Below, piece by piece: positions 43,182 to 51,286 of a DNA stretch of 64,000 nt. Made by a program: the position numbers and the translations under genes. The first letter of the stretch is position 1, and every line of letters starts with the position of its first letter. Location: assembly GCF_041365695.1 (NCBI RefSeq), contig NZ_JBGFSJ010000008.1, positions 86,735 to 150,734 on the forward strand, in the 5' to 3' direction. The notes below the pieces were generated by a model. It was not told the origin of the DNA. It saw only the letters and a list, made by a program, of their open reading frames with translations, and ran no database searches. Source of the DNA: Rhodosalinus sp041365695 (GTDB lineage: Bacteria; Pseudomonadota; Alphaproteobacteria; Rhodobacterales; Rhodobacteraceae).

Positions 43182-43496
43182 ATGGACGACCAGACCCGCA
43201 TCGAACTCGAGGCCGCCGCCTTCCGCCGGCTCCGCCGGCACCTCATGGAGGACCGGCCCGACGTGCAGAACATCGACCTGATGAACCTCGCCGGGTTCTG
43301 CCGCAACTGCCTGTCGCGCTGGTATCAGGAGGCCGCCGCTGAGCGCGGCATCGAGATGGGCAAGGAAGAGGCCCGCGAGGTTTTCTACGGCATGCCCTAT
43401 GCCGACTGGAAGGCGCGGAACCAGACGGAGGCGGACGCGGAGACGCAGGCCGCCTTTGAAAAGAGTTTCGCCGAGAACGTGGGCGACAGGGGCTGA
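43182..43496 (+). CDS. DUF1244 family protein
   Basis: 104 aa. The block DLMNLAGFCRNCLSRWYQEA followed by REVFYGMPYADWKARNQ is the signature of DUF1244 (SMc04008-like), with a CxxC-like FCRNC. Function unknown, conserved across proteobacteria and eukaryotes. GAGGAGG at 43170-43176 sets the ATG at 43182; an ATG-less start at 43164 would overlap the previous gene. Follows the amidohydrolase gene directly. Confidence 0.85.
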   Translation: MDDQTRIELEAAAFRRLRRHLMEDRPDVQNIDLMNLAGFCRNCLSRWYQEAAAERGIEMGKEEAREVFYGMPYADWKARNQTEADAETQAAFEKSFAENVGDRG

Positions 43497-43548
43497 GACC
43501 GCCCGGCCCGCCGGCGGCGGGCGCCTGCACCCCGGCCCGCGTGGCCGA

Positions 43549-44409
43549 TCAGATCGCGGCCTTCCGGCTTTCCTCGAGGTAGATCTCGCGCAGGCGCCGC
43601 GCGACGGGACCCGGCGTGCCGTCGCCCAGCGTCTCGTCGTCGATCTGCACCACCGGCATGACGAAGGCCGAGGCCGAGGTCACGAATGCCTCGTCGGCCG
43701 TTTTCGCCTCCTCGAGGGTGAAACCGCGCTCGTCCACTTCCATCTGCGCCTCGCGGGCGAAACGCAGCACGGCGGCGCGGGTGATGCCGTGGAGGATCTC
43801 GTTGCCCAGATGCCGCGTGACGATCTTGCCGTTCTTGACGATGTAGGCGTTGTTGGAGGTGCCCTCGGTCACCTTGCCGTCCTCGACCATCCAGGCGTCG
43901 TCGGCGCCCGCGGCCTTCGCCATCATCTTGCCCATCGACGGGTAGAGCAGCTGCACCGTCTTGATGTCGCGCCGCCCCCAGCGAATGTCGGCGATCGAGA
44001 TCACCTTGAGGCCGGTTTCGGCCTGCGGGCTTTCCGCGAGGCCGGGCTTCGACTGCGTGAAGAGCACCACGGTCGGCGCCGTCTCTTCCGCGTCGGGAAA
44101 GGCGAAATCGCGGTCTCCCGGATTGCCCCGCGTGATCTGGAGATACACCAGCCCCTCCTCGATGCCGTTCCGGCGCACCAGTTCGCGGTGGATCTCCAGC
44201 AGCTCGTCGCGGTCCACCGGCGAGGACATGGAAAGCTCGGTGAGCGACCGGTCCAGCCGCGCGGCGTGGCCGTCGAAGTCGATCAGCTTGCCGTCGAGCA
44301 CGCTCGTCACCTCGTAGACCCCGTCCGCGAAAAGGAAGCCACGGTCGAAGACCGACACTTTCGCCTCGGTCTCGGGCAGGTAGTCGCCGTTCACGTAAAC
44401 GGTGCGCAT
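43549..44409 (-). CDS. dat: D-amino-acid aminotransferase (branched-chain fold type IV)
   Basis: 286 aa fold-type IV PLP enzyme. MRTVYVNGDYLP, FDRGFLFADGVYEVTSV, the Schiff-base Lys150 in RRDIKTVQLLYPSMGK and EGTSNNAYIV match D-alanine/D-amino-acid transaminases (EGTSNN and YLQITRG are subgroup signs). It transfers the amino group of D-amino acids to a 2-oxo acid, commonly making or using D-glutamate. It is the last gene behind dgcN and dgcA, 15 bases after dgcA, which fits a D-amino-acid catabolic operon. Confidence 0.87.
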   Translation of the reverse strand: MRTVYVNGDYLPETEAKVSVFDRGFLFADGVYEVTSVLDGKLIDFDGHAARLDRSLTELSMSSPVDRDELLEIHRELVRRNGIEEGLVYLQITRGNPGDRDFAFPDAEETAPTVVLFTQSKPGLAESPQAETGLKVISIADIRWGRRDIKTVQLLYPSMGKMMAKAAGADDAWMVEDGKVTEGTSNNAYIVKNGKIVTRHLGNEILHGITRAAVLRFAREAQMEVDERGFTLEEAKTADEAFVTSASAFVMPVVQIDDETLGDGTPGPVARRLREIYLEESRKAAI

Positions 44410-44424
44410 GGGCAGTCTCCTTTG

Positions 44425-45390
44425 TCAGCCCCAGAGGGCGGGCGCGGGCGGGTGCACGCCGGTCTCGTCGTAGGCGAGCGGCGCGGCGCGGTCCTCTGCC
44501 AGAAGAAGCGGCCCGTCAAGATCCGTCACCGCCGCACCCTGCGCCACCAGAACCGCGGGCGCCATGGCGAGCGAGGAGCCCACCATGCAGCCCACCATGA
44601 TGCCGTAGCCCGCCTGCCGCGCCGCGTCGCGCAGAGCGAGCGCCTCGGTCAGGCCGCCTGTCTTGTCCAGCTTGATGTTGATCATGTCGTACTTGCCCGC
44701 GAGCGCGGGCAGGCTCGCCCTGTCGTGGCAGCTTTCGTCGGCGCAGACGGGCAGCGGGCGCGCCATGCCGGCGAGCGCGTCGTCCTCTCCGGCGGGCAGG
44801 GGCTGCTCCACCATCTCCACGCCGAGCCGCACGAGATGCGGCGCGAGATCGGCGTAGACCTCGGCGCTCCAGCCCTCGTTGGCGTCCACGATGATCCGCG
44901 ACCGCGGCGCGCCCCGCCGCACCGCTTCGACGCGCGGCATGTCCTCGGGCGTGCCGAGCTTGATCTTCAGAAGCGGGCGATGCGCGTGTCGCGCGGCCTG
45001 CGCCTCCATCGCCTCCGGCGTGTCGAGCGAGAGCGTGTAGGCGGTGATCTCCGGGCCGGGCGCGGGCAATCCCGCGAGGTCCCAGACGCGCCTTCCGGCG
45101 CGCTTCGCCTCCCAGTCCCAAAGCGCGCAGTCCACCGCGTTCCGCGCCGCGCCGGGGGGCAGCGCCTCTTGCAGGGCCGCACGGTCGATGCCGTCGGGCA
45201 GGCCGGCGATCTCGGCCTCCACGCTCTCCAGCGTCTCGTCGTAGCGCGCGTAGGGCACGCATTCACCCCACCCGGTCGCGTCCGCCCGCGTCACCCGCGC
45301 GGTCAGAACCCGCGCCTCGGTGCGCGAGCCGCGCGAGATGGTGAACGCCTGTGCGAGCGGGAACACGTCGCGGCTGGTTTCGATGGCCAA
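44425..45390 (-). CDS. dgcA: N-acetyl-D-glutamate racemase DgcA (enolase superfamily)
   Basis: 321 aa enolase-superfamily epimerase. Catalytic Lys pair: KIK (142-144) and Lys240 in NIKLDKTGG; metal ligands Asp169 (VDANEGW), Glu195 (EQPLP) and Asp218 (ADES). On its own it would be called an L-Ala-D/L-Glu (dipeptide) epimerase, but pairing with DgcN indicates DgcA, which turns N-acetyl-D-Glu into N-acetyl-L-Glu. The start is TTG at 45390, backed by AAGGAG eight bases upstream; there is no in-frame ATG before conserved sequence. Confidence 0.82.
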   Translation of the reverse strand: MAIETSRDVFPLAQAFTISRGSRTEARVLTARVTRADATGWGECVPYARYDETLESVEAEIAGLPDGIDRAALQEALPPGAARNAVDCALWDWEAKRAGRRVWDLAGLPAPGPEITAYTLSLDTPEAMEAQAARHAHRPLLKIKLGTPEDMPRVEAVRRGAPRSRIIVDANEGWSAEVYADLAPHLVRLGVEMVEQPLPAGEDDALAGMARPLPVCADESCHDRASLPALAGKYDMINIKLDKTGGLTEALALRDAARQAGYGIMVGCMVGSSLAMAPAVLVAQGAAVTDLDGPLLLAEDRAAPLAYDETGVHPPAPALWG

Positions 45391-45422
45391 GGGTCCGGCT
45401 CCTTTCCGCGGGCGCGCCGCCG

Positions 45423-46424
45423 TCAGATGGCGGCGAGCGCGTCCACGAGACGGCCCGCGCCGTGGCGGAACGGATCGACCGTGGGCAGGCCCATGCGCGC
45501 CTCGACCTTCGCGCAGTAATCGCGCGCCTCGTCCTCGCCCATGTGCTGGGTGTTCACCGACACGCCCGCCACCTCGCAGGCCGGATTGGCAACGCGGGCG
45601 AGCGGCAGCGCCGTGTCGCGCAGCGCTTCGAGGCTCGGCACCGCGTAATCGGGCAGGCCGCGCAGGTGCTGGCGCGTGGGTTCGTGGCACAGGATCAGCG
45701 CATCCGGCTGACCGCCATGGACGAGCGCCAGCGTGACGCCGGAATAGCTGACATGGAACAGGCTGCCCTGCCCTTCGATCACGTCCCAGTGGTCGGTGTC
45801 GTTGTCGGGGGTGAGCCATTCCACCGCGCCGGCCATGAAATCGGCCACCACCGCGTCGAGCGGCACGCCGTCGCCGGTGATGAGGATGCCGGTCTGGCCG
45901 GTGGCGCGGAAGCTCGATTTCATGCCGCGCGCGCGCATCTCCGCGTCGATCGCGAGCCCGGTATACATCTTGCCCACCGAGCAGTCGGTGCCGACGCCGA
46001 GCACGCGCTTGCCCGTGCGCGTCTTGCCGTCGGCGATGGGATACTTCACCTCGGGCACGCGCACGTCGTGGAGCGCGCGGCCCGTGGCCTTGGCCACCGC
46101 CACGAGATCGGGTTCGTCGCGCAGCAGGTTGTGCAACCCCGAGGCGAGGTCGAACCCTTCCTCGAGCGCGGTCACCAGCACCTTCTTCCACGCTTTCGAG
46201 ATCACGCCGCCGCGGTTGGCCACGCCGATCACGAGCGTTTTCGCGCCGGCGGCCCTCGCAGCCGCGAGATCCATGTCCTCGAGGCCGAGATCGGCCTTGC
46301 AGCCCTCCATCCGGTACTGGCCGACGGCGTTCTCGGGACGCCAGTCCTTGATGCCCTGCGCCACCTTCGCGGCCAGCGGATCCGGAGCGTCGCCAAGGAA
46401 GAGCAGATAGGGTGTTTCGATCAT
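45423..46424 (-). CDS. dgcN: D-glutamate N-acetyltransferase DgcN (DUF1611 family)
   Basis: 333 aa. N-terminal Rossmann-like domain (LLFLGDAPD; LVIGVANRGGVISKAW) and a C-terminal P-loop-like domain with GTDCSVGKMYT (145-155, Lys152), then SFRATGQTGILITGDGVPLD and IEGQGSLFHVSYSG. This is the DUF1611 architecture; members paired with an epimerase were shown to act as DgcN, acetylating D-Glu. It begins the dgcN-dgcA-dat run, 32 bases ahead of dgcA. Assignment depends on that pairing. Confidence 0.83.
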   Translation of the reverse strand: MIETPYLLFLGDAPDPLAAKVAQGIKDWRPENAVGQYRMEGCKADLGLEDMDLAAARAAGAKTLVIGVANRGGVISKAWKKVLVTALEEGFDLASGLHNLLRDEPDLVAVAKATGRALHDVRVPEVKYPIADGKTRTGKRVLGVGTDCSVGKMYTGLAIDAEMRARGMKSSFRATGQTGILITGDGVPLDAVVADFMAGAVEWLTPDNDTDHWDVIEGQGSLFHVSYSGVTLALVHGGQPDALILCHEPTRQHLRGLPDYAVPSLEALRDTALPLARVANPACEVAGVSVNTQHMGEDEARDYCAKVEARMGLPTVDPFRHGAGRLVDALAAI

Positions 46425-46473
46425 CGCGGGCCTCCCGTCCTTCGTTCTGCCACCTTACCGCGGGCTGAAGCAA

Positions 46474-46484
46474 TTGCATTGCAA
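46474..46484. promoter_or_regulatory. Palindrome upstream of dgcN, candidate operator
   Basis: The 393-base gap 46425-46817 between dgcN and mcl1 contains a perfect 11-base palindrome TTGCATTGCAA, 50 bases upstream of the dgcN start, in a locally AT-richer stretch. It is well placed to control dgcN. The rest of the gap shows no gene; the possible frames in it lack recognisable protein features. Confidence 0.4.
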
Positions 46485-46817
46485 AGCTGAAGACTGAAAG
46501 GGGCCGGACGCAAGGTTCTTCGAAAAATTACCCCGATTCCGCGCAGGATGCTCCGCCCTTCGCAGCACCAGGGATCACTTCCTTCGATTGCGGCGGCGGT
46601 CGGCCGACGATAGCCGCCCCTTGGGGAAATGGCGTCGCTAAGCGCGTGCGCCAGTCCGGCCGCGCGTCGGGCCGCGCCCGCGGTCCGGTGGCGGGTCGCC
46701 CGCGCTCGCGCAAGATCGCGTCGCGCGCGGCCTCTCCGGCGAAAGCGTCTTGCGCGCGAGGGGCCGATTGTCTAGCCCCGGGGCGGACGGACAGTGACAT
46801 CAGACGAGGACCCGCCC

Positions 46818-47795
46818 ATGAGCTTCCGCATCCCCCCTCAGCCGCCCGCGCGCCCCAATCGCTGCCAGCTCTTCGGCCCGGGCTCGCGCCCGGAACTCTT
46901 CGAGAAGATGGCGGCGAGCGCGGCCGACGTCATCAACCTCGATCTCGAGGATTCCGTGGCGCCCGACGACAAGGACAAGGCGCGCGCGAACGTCGTCGAG
47001 GCGATCAACGGCCTCGACTGGGGCAAGAAGACGCTGAGCGTCCGGATCAACGGGCTCGACACGCCCTACTGGTATCGCGACGTGGTGGACCTGCTCGAGC
47101 AGACGAACGGGCGGCTCGATGCCGTCATGATCCCGAAGGCGGGGTGCGAGGGCGACATCTATGCCGTGGATGCGCTGGTGACGGCCGTCGAGGCCGCCAG
47201 CGGCAAGGACAAGCGCATCGGGTTCGAAGCGATCATCGAGACGGCGGCGGGCCTCGCTCATGTCGAGGAGATCGCGGCGGCGAGCCCGCGGATGGAGTCG
47301 CTGCACCTGGGACCCGCGGACTACGCCGCCTACATGGGCATGGCGACCACCCACATCGGCGGGACGCAGGACAACTACTACATGCTGTCGCCCAAAGAGG
47401 GGGACGGCGCCCGCCAGAGGCATTACGCCGATCCGTGGCACTATCCGCTGGTGGCGATCGTCGCGGCCTGCCGGACGCATGGCCTCCTGCCGGTGGACGG
47501 ACCCTTCGGGGATTTCTCGGATCCCGACGGGTTCAGGGCGCAGGCGCTGCGCTCGGCGACGCTGGGCTGCGTCGGCAAATGGGCGATCCATCCCAGCCAG
47601 GTGGAGCTGTCCAACGAGATCTTCACCCCCTCGCAGGCCGCGGTGGACAACGCCCGCGCCATCATCGCCGCCATGGAGGAGGCGAAAGCCGCGGGCAAGG
47701 GTGCTGTAACCTACAACGGCAAGCTCATCGACATCGCGTCGATCAAGCAGGCCGAGGTGATCGTGCGCCAGTCCGAACTGATCGAGGCGCAGTAG
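46818..47795 (+). CDS. mcl1: L-malyl-CoA/beta-methylmalyl-CoA lyase
   Basis: 325 aa HpcH/HpaI-type TIM barrel. RPNRCQLFGPGSRPELFEKM, VINLDLEDSVAPDDKDKAR, LSVRINGLDTPYWYRDVVD, GGTQDNYYML, GPFGDFSD and GKWAIHPSQ are almost as I recall them from Rhodobacter sphaeroides Mcl1. It cleaves malyl-CoA to acetyl-CoA plus glyoxylate and beta-methylmalyl-CoA to propionyl-CoA plus glyoxylate, in the ethylmalonyl-CoA pathway. This suggests acetyl-CoA assimilation without isocitrate lyase, though other pathway genes are outside the window. Start at 46818 follows a GAGGA. Confidence 0.92.
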   Translation: MSFRIPPQPPARPNRCQLFGPGSRPELFEKMAASAADVINLDLEDSVAPDDKDKARANVVEAINGLDWGKKTLSVRINGLDTPYWYRDVVDLLEQTNGRLDAVMIPKAGCEGDIYAVDALVTAVEAASGKDKRIGFEAIIETAAGLAHVEEIAAASPRMESLHLGPADYAAYMGMATTHIGGTQDNYYMLSPKEGDGARQRHYADPWHYPLVAIVAACRTHGLLPVDGPFGDFSDPDGFRAQALRSATLGCVGKWAIHPSQVELSNEIFTPSQAAVDNARAIIAAMEEAKAAGKGAVTYNGKLIDIASIKQAEVIVRQSELIEAQ

Positions 47796-47825
47796 ACCGC
47801 ACTAGAAGGCGCACCTCGAAGGCCC

Positions 47826-47870
47826 GCCCGGGCGCCCCTGCGCCCGGGCAGACGCGCCGGGTGGCGCGTC
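47826..47870. terminator. Tandem perfect hairpins between convergent genes
   Basis: Two hairpins with perfect stems lie between mcl1 and the convergent Lrp gene: GCCCGGGCGC/GCGCCCGGGC (10 bp, loop CCCT, 47826-47849) and GACGCGCC/GGCGCGTC (8 bp, loop GGGT, 47851-47870). Neither has a U-tract, so termination may be inefficient or Rho-assisted, but the symmetric arrangement suits a bidirectional terminator. Confidence 0.55.
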
Positions 47871-47876
47871 CTTCCG

Positions 47877-48329
47877 TCAGCCCCTTTCGTCTTTCGGCGA
47901 TGCCATCACCACGTAGGTCTGCAGGGTCTGCACCTGCGGCAGGGCGCCCAGGATGTCGGTGTGGAACCGCTTGTAGGCGGGCAGGTCCGGCACCTCGACC
48001 CGCAGCAGATATTCCACCGCGCCCGTGATGTTGTGGCATTCGCGGACCTCCGGCGCGCGGGCCATGGCGCGTTCGAAGGCGTCCTGGCTCGACTTCGTGT
48101 GGTGGTTGAGCCCGACCGTCACGTAGGCGACGAAACCGATCCCGGTCTTTTCCGGCGACAGCACGGCGCGGTAGCCCGCGATCACGCCCGCCTTCTCGAG
48201 CGCGGCCACCCGGCGCAAGTTGGCGGAGGGCGACAGGCCGACCCGCTCCGCCAGGGCGAGATTGCTGATCCGGCCGTCGCAGGTCAGTTCACGCAATATC
48301 CGGCGGTCAATGTCGTCCAACTCGGTCAT
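47877..48329 (-). CDS. Lrp/AsnC family transcriptional regulator
   Basis: 150 aa. N-terminal winged HTH (DDIDRRILRELTCDGRISNL, then LAERVGLSPSANLRRVAALE) and C-terminal RAM ligand-binding domain (GFVAYVTVGLN; HNITGAVEYLLRVEVPD; TLQTYVVM). Divergent from a LysE-type exporter with a 72-base shared control region, the classic arrangement in which an Lrp-type protein senses an amino acid and switches on its export. Confidence 0.92.
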   Translation of the reverse strand: MTELDDIDRRILRELTCDGRISNLALAERVGLSPSANLRRVAALEKAGVIAGYRAVLSPEKTGIGFVAYVTVGLNHHTKSSQDAFERAMARAPEVRECHNITGAVEYLLRVEVPDLPAYKRFHTDILGALPQVQTLQTYVVMASPKDERG

Positions 48330-48371
48330 GAATTGCGTCTATACCGTCTTGCGCTGCATGATTGCAATTTA

Positions 48372-48390
48372 TCGCCGCGAAATGTGGCGA
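48372..48390. promoter_or_regulatory. Inverted repeat in the lrp-lysE control region
   Basis: TCGCC (48372-48376) and GGCGA (48386-48390) are inverted arms nine bases apart, just upstream of the LysE ATG. The preceding GCATGATTGCAATTT is AT-rich. Likely operator for the divergent Lrp protein; not a recognised consensus. Confidence 0.3.
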
Positions 48391-48401
48391 AGTATTGTGC
48401 C

Positions 48402-48992
48402 ATGACGCCCGATATCCTTCTCGCCCTCGCCCTTTTCGCCGGCGCGACGCTTTTCACCCCGGGGCCGAACAACCTGATGCTCATGGCATCGGGCGCGAAT
48501 TTCGGCCTGCGGCGCACGCTTCCGCACCTGGCGGGGGTGGCGTTCGGCTTCCCGCTGATGATCGTTCCCGTGGGGCTGGGCGTCATGCAGCTTTTCGACC
48601 TCTGGCCGACCGCCTACACGCTGCTGACGGTCTTCTCGGTCGCCTACATCCTCTGGCTCGCGTGGAAGATCGCGCATGCCGCCCCGCCGCCCGAGGCGCA
48701 GACCGACGCCCGGCCGCTGGGGTTCTTCCAGGCGGCGGGGTTCCAGTGGGTCAATCCCAAGGCGTGGTCCATGGCGCTCGGGGCCATCACGCTTTACGCG
48801 GCCGAGCGCGATCTCTCCTCCACCCTCTGGATCGCCGGGGTCTTCGCGGCGCTCGGCACCCTGTCCGCGCTTGCCTGGGTGACGCTGGGCACCGCCGCGC
48901 GACGCCTGATGGCCGATCTGCGCCGGTTGCGGGTCTTCAACCGGGTCATGGCGGTGCTGTTGATCGCGTCAATGCTGCCGGTTCTTCTCTGA
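48402..48992 (+). CDS. LysE family amino-acid exporter
   Basis: 196 aa, about six helices. FTPGPNNLMLMASGANFGLRRT is the LysE/RhtB signature, followed by GVAFGFPLMIV and the QWVNPKAWSMALGAI segment. Exports an amino acid or related compound; substrate unknown. Paired divergently with an Lrp regulator. The ATG at 48402 starts at the conserved N-terminus (TPDILLALALFAGATLF). Confidence 0.9.
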   Translation: MTPDILLALALFAGATLFTPGPNNLMLMASGANFGLRRTLPHLAGVAFGFPLMIVPVGLGVMQLFDLWPTAYTLLTVFSVAYILWLAWKIAHAAPPPEAQTDARPLGFFQAAGFQWVNPKAWSMALGAITLYAAERDLSSTLWIAGVFAALGTLSALAWVTLGTAARRLMADLRRLRVFNRVMAVLLIASMLPVLL

Positions 48993-49051
48993 TCCAGCGC
49001 ATTGCATCCGGCCGCAGCGGTCGGCATACACGCCGCTAGCGAGGACGCCCG

Positions 49052-50014
49052 ATGACCCATTATCTGGATTTCGAGAAACCGCTTGCCGAGATCGAGGGCA
49101 AGGCAGAGGAGTTGCGCGCGCTCGCGCGGACGTCCGAAGGCATGGATGTCGAGGAGGAGGCCGTCGCGCTCGACCGCAAGGCCGCGGCCATGCTCGCCCA
49201 GCTTTACAAGGACCTGACGCCCTGGCGGAAATGCCAGGTGGCGCGCCACCCGCAGCGGCCGCACTGCATCGATTACGTCGGCCGTCTCTTCGAGGAGTTC
49301 ACGCCGCTCGCGGGCGACCGCAACTTCGCGGATGACCATGCCGTGATCGGCGGGCTCGGGCGGCTCGGCGACCGGCCGGTGATGGTGATCGGCCACGAGA
49401 AGGGCTTCGACACCAAATCCCGGTTAGAACGCAATTTCGGCATGGCCCGGCCCGAGGGTTACCGCAAGGCGATCCGGCTGATGGACCTGGCGGATCGCTT
49501 CGGCCTGCCGGTGGTCACGCTGGTCGACACACCCGGCGCCTATCCCGGCAAGGGCGCGGAGGAGCGCGGCCAGTCCGAGGCGATCGCCCGCTCCACCGAG
49601 GCCTGTCTGAGGCTCGGCGTGCCGCTCGTCTCGGTCGTGATCGGCGAGGGCGGCTCGGGCGGCGCGGTGGCCTTCGCCACGGCGAACCGCGTGGCGATGC
49701 TGGAGCATTCGGTCTATTCCGTGATCTCGCCCGAGGGCTGCGCGTCGATCCTCTGGAAGGACGCGGAAAAGATGCGCGAGGCGGCCGAGGCGCTTCGGCT
49801 GACGGCGCAGGACCTGCTGAAGCTCGGGGTGATCGACCGCATCGTTCCCGAGCCGCTGGGCGGGGCGCACCGCGATGCAGGCGCCTCGATCGACGCGGTG
49901 GGCGCATCACTCCGCGAGATGCTGGCAGAGCTCGACGGGCAGGATCGCGACAAGCTGCGCACCGACCGCCGGCAGAAGTTCCTCGACATGGGGGCCCGCG
50001 GCCTCGCCGCCTGA
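49052..50014 (+). CDS. accA: Acetyl-CoA carboxylase carboxyltransferase subunit alpha
   Basis: 320 aa, full length. YLDFEKPLAEIEGKAEELR, ARHPQRPHCIDYV, TLVDTPGAYPGKGAEERGQ, GEGGSGGAVAFATANRVAML and the ISPEGCASILWKD segment are canonical AccA. With AccD it carboxylates acetyl-CoA to malonyl-CoA using carboxybiotin. Not linked to other acc genes here. It follows lysE by 59 bases but probably has its own promoter. Confidence 0.97.
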   Translation: MTHYLDFEKPLAEIEGKAEELRALARTSEGMDVEEEAVALDRKAAAMLAQLYKDLTPWRKCQVARHPQRPHCIDYVGRLFEEFTPLAGDRNFADDHAVIGGLGRLGDRPVMVIGHEKGFDTKSRLERNFGMARPEGYRKAIRLMDLADRFGLPVVTLVDTPGAYPGKGAEERGQSEAIARSTEACLRLGVPLVSVVIGEGGSGGAVAFATANRVAMLEHSVYSVISPEGCASILWKDAEKMREAAEALRLTAQDLLKLGVIDRIVPEPLGGAHRDAGASIDAVGASLREMLAELDGQDRDKLRTDRRQKFLDMGARGLAA

Positions 50015-50101
50015 GCGGCATCGCTTCCGCCAGAACCGCACGCGCGGCATCCGCCGGTCGCGCGGCACCCGCACGAGTCGCGACAGCCTGCGCCGGATGG
50101 C

Positions 50102-51286
50102 CTAGCCCTCGTCCCGGGCGCGACGGGCCGCCCAGACCGTGACGGCCGGGCCGATCAGCTCGAAAAGCACCGTCGTCCCGATCGTCAGCGTGAGGATCGT
50201 GTCCGCCGCCTCGGGAAACTCCTGCGCGGCCACGAGCGCCATGCCCACCGCCACCCCGGCCTGGGGCAGCAGGGCGGGGCCGTAAAGCGCGCGGTCCCGC
50301 GCCGACGCGCCGGCGAGCCATCCGCCGGCCCAGCCGCCGGCGAGACGCGCGGCGATCCGCAGCGCGACATAGCCCGCCCCGAGCGCGCCCAGCGCCAGGA
50401 GCTTCCCGATCTCGAGCGAGGCGCCCGCGAGCACGAAGAACAGGATCATGAAGGGCCACTGCACATGCTCGATCTCGTGGAACGCCCGCTCGTGGTGACG
50501 CGCGAGGTTCACGATCGCCGCGCCCGCCGTCATCGCGGTAAGCAGGAACGAGACCTCGAGCCAGAGCGACAGCCCCGCGGCCAGGAACACGAGCCCGAGC
50601 GCCTCGGTCAGGGAGGGCTCCCCGGGCTTCAGCCGTCCGGTGAGCACGGCGCCGGGCAGGCCGAGCGCCAGCCCGAGGGCGAGCGCGCCGCCGATCTCCC
50701 AAGCGGCCTCAAGCAGCATCTCGCCGCCTGCCGCGCCGGCGAGCGCCTTCGCCGCCACCACGGCGAGCGCGAAGGTCAGCATGCCCCAGGCGTCGTCGAT
50801 GGCGACGATGCCCCGCAGCGTGTCGACGAAGCCGCCTTTGGCGCCGGACTGGTTGATCGCGTCGGTCGCGGCCGCGGGATCGGTCGCCGTCGCGATCGCG
50901 CCCAGAACCAGTGCGACCCCGGGGGCCAGGCCGAGCGCCCATAGGCCCGCGCCGACACCCAGGACGGTGACCACCACGATGGCAAGCGAGATCAGCAGGA
51001 TCGAACGGCCGTGGGCGGCGAGCGTCTCGCGCTTCAGCGTGCCGCCCAAAAGGAAGGCGACAAGGCTGAGCGCCGTGACCGAGAGAAAGGAATACGCCTC
51101 GCGGGCGGCGGCCGGGATCAGGTCGAGCCCCGACCCGCCCGCAACGATCCCGATCCCCAGAAGCAGCGTGACACGCGGCAGCGAGGTGCGCTGGCCCAGC
51201 GCATCCGCGACCAGACCCGAGAGGAAGAGCGCGCCGAGCGCCACGAAAAGCGGCGCCAGGCCGGAGGGATCGCCGTGGCCCGTCAC
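50102..51286 (-). CDS. Cation:proton antiporter (CPA superfamily)
   Basis: 394 aa, about 11-12 helices. The Na/H exchanger core shows ATATDPAAATDAINQSG and IVAIDDAWGMLTFALAV (the acidic pair used for cation/proton exchange), then WPFMILFFVLAGASLEIG. The GTG start at 51286 shares GTGA with the stop of the GntR gene, so its translation is coupled to the regulator. Ion specificity (Na or K) is unknown. Confidence 0.85.
   Translation of the reverse strand: MTGHGDPSGLAPLFVALGALFLSGLVADALGQRTSLPRVTLLLGIGIVAGGSGLDLIPAAAREAYSFLSVTALSLVAFLLGGTLKRETLAAHGRSILLISLAIVVVTVLGVGAGLWALGLAPGVALVLGAIATATDPAAATDAINQSGAKGGFVDTLRGIVAIDDAWGMLTFALAVVAAKALAGAAGGEMLLEAAWEIGGALALGLALGLPGAVLTGRLKPGEPSLTEALGLVFLAAGLSLWLEVSFLLTAMTAGAAIVNLARHHERAFHEIEHVQWPFMILFFVLAGASLEIGKLLALGALGAGYVALRIAARLAGGWAGGWLAGASARDRALYGPALLPQAGVAVGMALVAAQEFPEAADTILTLTIGTTVLFELIGPAVTVWAARRARDEG

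Noticed and set aside
44425..45390. Calling the epimerase a peptidoglycan dipeptide (L-Ala-D/L-Glu) epimerase
   Set aside because: Active-site residues fit both, but the DUF1611 partner points to DgcA; kept as an alternative only.
46528..46800. 90-codon minus-strand frame in the dgcN-mcl1 gap
   Set aside because: No ribosome-binding site, no recognisable features, composition of random GC-rich DNA.
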